From contig CAJPFK010000015.1 in NCBI GenBank assembly GCA_905339275.1, forward strand, positions 62,001 through 126,000: a stretch of DNA of 64,000 nucleotides, given 5' to 3'. The translations under genes and the position numbers were made by a program. This DNA comes from Methylophilaceae bacterium. Its GTDB lineage: Bacteria > Pseudomonadota > Gammaproteobacteria > Burkholderiales > Methylophilaceae. The notes under the pieces were generated by a model. It was not told where the DNA came from. It ran no database searches and saw only the letters and a list, made by a program, of their open reading frames with translations. Positions 62,298 through 64,000 of the stretch are shown here, piece after piece. The number at the start of each line of letters is the position of its first letter. Position 1 is the first letter of the stretch.

Positions 62298-63319
62298 CAT
62301 TTAGCAGGTTGCGTAGCCAAATCGTAGCCGGATATAAAACTTTCCAATCGCCCTGTTGCACCCTGTAACGCATCAGGTGCCAAATGCGCGTAGCGCTCGA
62401 CCATCGCCGTTGTTTTCCATCCACCCAAGCGTTGCAGCTCGTGCGTTGGTGTTCCAGCTTGACGGTGCCAAGTTGCCCACGTGTGCCGCAAATCATGCCA
62501 GCGAAAATCTTCAATGCCCGCACGTTTCAATGCATTCTTCCATGCACGGGTATTCACAGACGCAATCGGTTTTCCTCGATAGGTAAATACCCGTATCGGA
62601 TGTTTGCCTAATTGCTTTTTTAATATCGCCAGCATGCTGGCCGTGAGGTTCAAGGGAATCGGTTGTTTGTTCTTGGATTTGTCCGCAGGTATGCAAGCAT
62701 AGCCTTTATCTAAATCTATCCATGACCATTGCAACCCCAACAGGTTAGCTTGACGTAGACCAGACATGAGCGCGAATAACACAATATCGCGTTGATGTTC
62801 TGGTAACTCTTCAAGCAGCCTAATGACTTGTTCAGGCGTTAAAGCCCGCTCACGCCCCCTTGGCTCTTGGTACAGCTTGATTTTTGGTACTTTATCCAGC
62901 CATTCCCACACATCACGCGCACGAATCAGAATAGACCGGATTAATGCCAGATAACGGTTTACAGTAGATTTGCTGGCTTCGTTTAGCTTGGCCAACCTGA
63001 TTTCATCAATCCTGGATAGCGTAATGGCATCCAAAGTTATATCAGACAGGTAAGCATCAAGCCATTTCAGCTTGGCAATATCATCCTTGTGCGTGCGTTT
63101 ATCTGCTGTTTCTTGCAGCCAGCGTTCAACTGCTTGCCACCAATAACGTTGAGGTTTGACGCCTAAACGTGATTGTTCCCACATTTCGGCCTTTAATCTG
63201 TCGTGGTACTCCTGCGCCTTGGTTTTGTCGGTTGTGCCTGTACTGCGTTCAACCTTGACGCCATTAACAATGATTTTCAGCCAGTAATACGATGAATCCT
63301 TACGACGAAAAAGAGACAT
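62297..63319 (-). CDS. Phage-type tyrosine integrase
   Basis: A 340-residue recombinase. N-terminal DNA-binding part (residues 1-70, SLFRRKDSSYYWLKIIVNGVK), core-binding helices, then catalytic Arg in FALMSGLRQANLLGLQW, the box FRWHDLRHTWATWH and LGGWKTTAMVERYAHLAP with the nucleophile Tyr. It points toward tRNA-Phe and ends next to it, the normal layout of an integrated element. AAGGAG precedes the ATG at 63319. Confidence 0.94.
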   Translation of the reverse strand: MSLFRRKDSSYYWLKIIVNGVKVERSTGTTDKTKAQEYHDRLKAEMWEQSRLGVKPQRYWWQAVERWLQETADKRTHKDDIAKLKWLDAYLSDITLDAITLSRIDEIRLAKLNEASKSTVNRYLALIRSILIRARDVWEWLDKVPKIKLYQEPRGRERALTPEQVIRLLEELPEHQRDIVLFALMSGLRQANLLGLQWSWIDLDKGYACIPADKSKNKQPIPLNLTASMLAILKKQLGKHPIRVFTYRGKPIASVNTRAWKNALKRAGIEDFRWHDLRHTWATWHRQAGTPTHELQRLGGWKTTAMVERYAHLAPDALQGATGRLESFISGYDLATQPAK

Positions 63320-63329
63320 AATTAACTCC

Positions 63330-63746
63330 TTATGCTCCTTGCATCGTTCGCATGGATGATTCTGCCACGGGTTCCGAGTTGACCACAAGCTCCACAGCCT
63401 CGCCTTTGGCGACCTGCCGCGCTACGCGTGCGTGGCGTGCGCCACTTCGCGCGGCAGGCTTTGGGCTATGGATTTGTGGACAATCGGAAAGGCCAAGCGC
63501 GGCATAGTAAGCCCGTTTTGATGCAATACCAGATGCCGTAACAGGCATACCCGGATACAAATGCACAGGCGGTACTTTTGCTTCGGTGTAACGGTTGCGG
63601 ATACAAGCAATCAGATCATCTTCAATGAACACCCATTTCCCCGCCACCTTCGCCGCTGGTATCTCGCCGCTATTGGCTTTTACCGACAAGGTGACGTAAT
63701 GCATATGCAGAAAAGCCGCCGCTTGTTTGAGATTAAGAATTTTCAT
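63330..63746 (-). CDS. Helix-turn-helix (excisionase-type) protein
   Basis: A 138-residue protein with an N-terminal excisionase/MerR-type DNA-binding domain: LNLKQAAAFLHMHYVTLSVKANSGEIPAAKVAGKWVFIEDDLIACI. The C-terminal half is basic and low in complexity. It lies just upstream of the integrase in the same direction and probably helps control integration or excision. Confidence 0.8.
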   Translation of the reverse strand: MKILNLKQAAAFLHMHYVTLSVKANSGEIPAAKVAGKWVFIEDDLIACIRNRYTEAKVPPVHLYPGMPVTASGIASKRAYYAALGLSDCPQIHSPKPAARSGARHARVARQVAKGEAVELVVNSEPVAESSMRTMQGA

Positions 63747-63966
63747 TTAACCCCCCGTCAAAATATCGGGGTAAGTGCGCGGCATAACTGGATAGCCTTT
63801 TGGGGATGCCCTCACGTTTCAAGTCATTAACCACCGCAAAGGCATCGCCGCCATGTTGTTGCATCATGACGTTGATTAACATTCCCCCCATCTGACGGAG
63901 GTGATGCACTGCACTATCCAGTGTGATTTTAACGGACTTGCTGATGGTCTTGATTTTCTGCTGCAC
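63733..63966 (-). CDS. Small protein of unknown function, element-associated
   Basis: A 77-residue frame, IKTISKSVKITLDSAVHHLRQMGGMLINVMMQQHGGDAFAVVNDLKREGIPKRL in its central part. It overlaps the excisionase-like gene by 14 bp, which suggests co-translation. No family is recognised; it could be a gene of the integrated element. Confidence 0.45.
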   Translation of the reverse strand: MQQKIKTISKSVKITLDSAVHHLRQMGGMLINVMMQQHGGDAFAVVNDLKREGIPKRLSSYAAHLPRYFDGGLNENS

Positions 63967-64000
63967 GGCAGATAAATAATTCAGGCAGGGGTAGCAGTCT

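Noticed and set aside
1-64000. CRISPR arrays, rRNA genes or insertion sequences
   Set aside because: No regularly spaced direct repeats, no rRNA sequence and no transposase were seen.

Overview
The window reads as the chromosome of a betaproteobacterium, most likely of the Nitrosomonadales type. Supporting signs are the def-fmt-htpX-rsmB-DUF4390-ntrY-ntrX block, a metK/ahcY/metF cluster with an S-adenosylhomocysteine riboswitch, dapF-DUF484-xerC, 6S RNA next to zapA, and a vitamin B12 uptake and salvage operon with a BtuM-like importer. Genus cannot be fixed from the sequence alone.

Layout. 1-2.4 kb: the end of a mannose-type EIIA gene, then HPr and enzyme I, with no sugar permease in view (a regulatory PTS). 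2.4-6.3 kb: DUF4870 protein, oligopeptidase A, exonuclease III, a TfoX-N protein. About 6.5-15.8 kb: a block of unrelated, mostly small and poorly known genes, all on the + strand, separated by folded sites with the inverse core / core pattern of integron attC sites. This is a gene-cassette array without an integron integrase in the window (a CALIN-type cluster); some attC sites are well formed, others degenerate, halved or reduced to bare cores. It carries a DUF2806 protein, a nucleotidyltransferase-like protein, a homocysteine S-methyltransferase, a flavin reductase plus a truncated paralogue, a half-size EamA transporter and several membrane or secreted unknowns. 16.7-18.2 kb: a zinc alcohol dehydrogenase and a YqaE-type peptide.

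18.2-26 kb (- strand): NtrX (with a degraded sigma-54 ATPase domain), NtrY, DUF4390, RsmB, HtpX, Fmt, Def. 26-28.7 kb (+): LysM protein, DprA, Smg. 28.7-34.1 kb (-): MetF, a YvlD-type membrane protein, AhcY under an SAH riboswitch, an HD-GYP protein, MetK: together the activated-methyl cycle. 34.1-39.2 kb (+): LpxL-type acyltransferase, DapF, DUF484, XerC, iron superoxide dismutase, dienelactone hydrolase. A TMEM165/GDT1 manganese transporter lies on - behind a yybP-ykoY manganese riboswitch, followed on + by a zinc-type TonB receptor, NnrS and YggX. 44.5-48.9 kb: polyphosphate metabolism (ppk1 convergent with ppx and phoU), with Pho boxes in front of ppk1 and phoU. Then RpiA, threonine deaminase, a beta-propeller lipoprotein, an EVE protein, DUF2237, 6S RNA, ZapA and a ZapB-like peptide.

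54.5-62 kb: a cobalamin riboswitch controls btuB, btuM, bluB, a BtuF-like protein and cobU; cobT, cobS and cobC are on the opposite strand. Together they cover outer- and inner-membrane corrinoid uptake, synthesis of the lower ligand and nucleotide-loop assembly. At 62.2 kb a tRNA-Phe gene is followed by a tyrosine integrase, an excisionase-like protein and a small unknown gene, which looks like the edge of an integrated element running out of the window.
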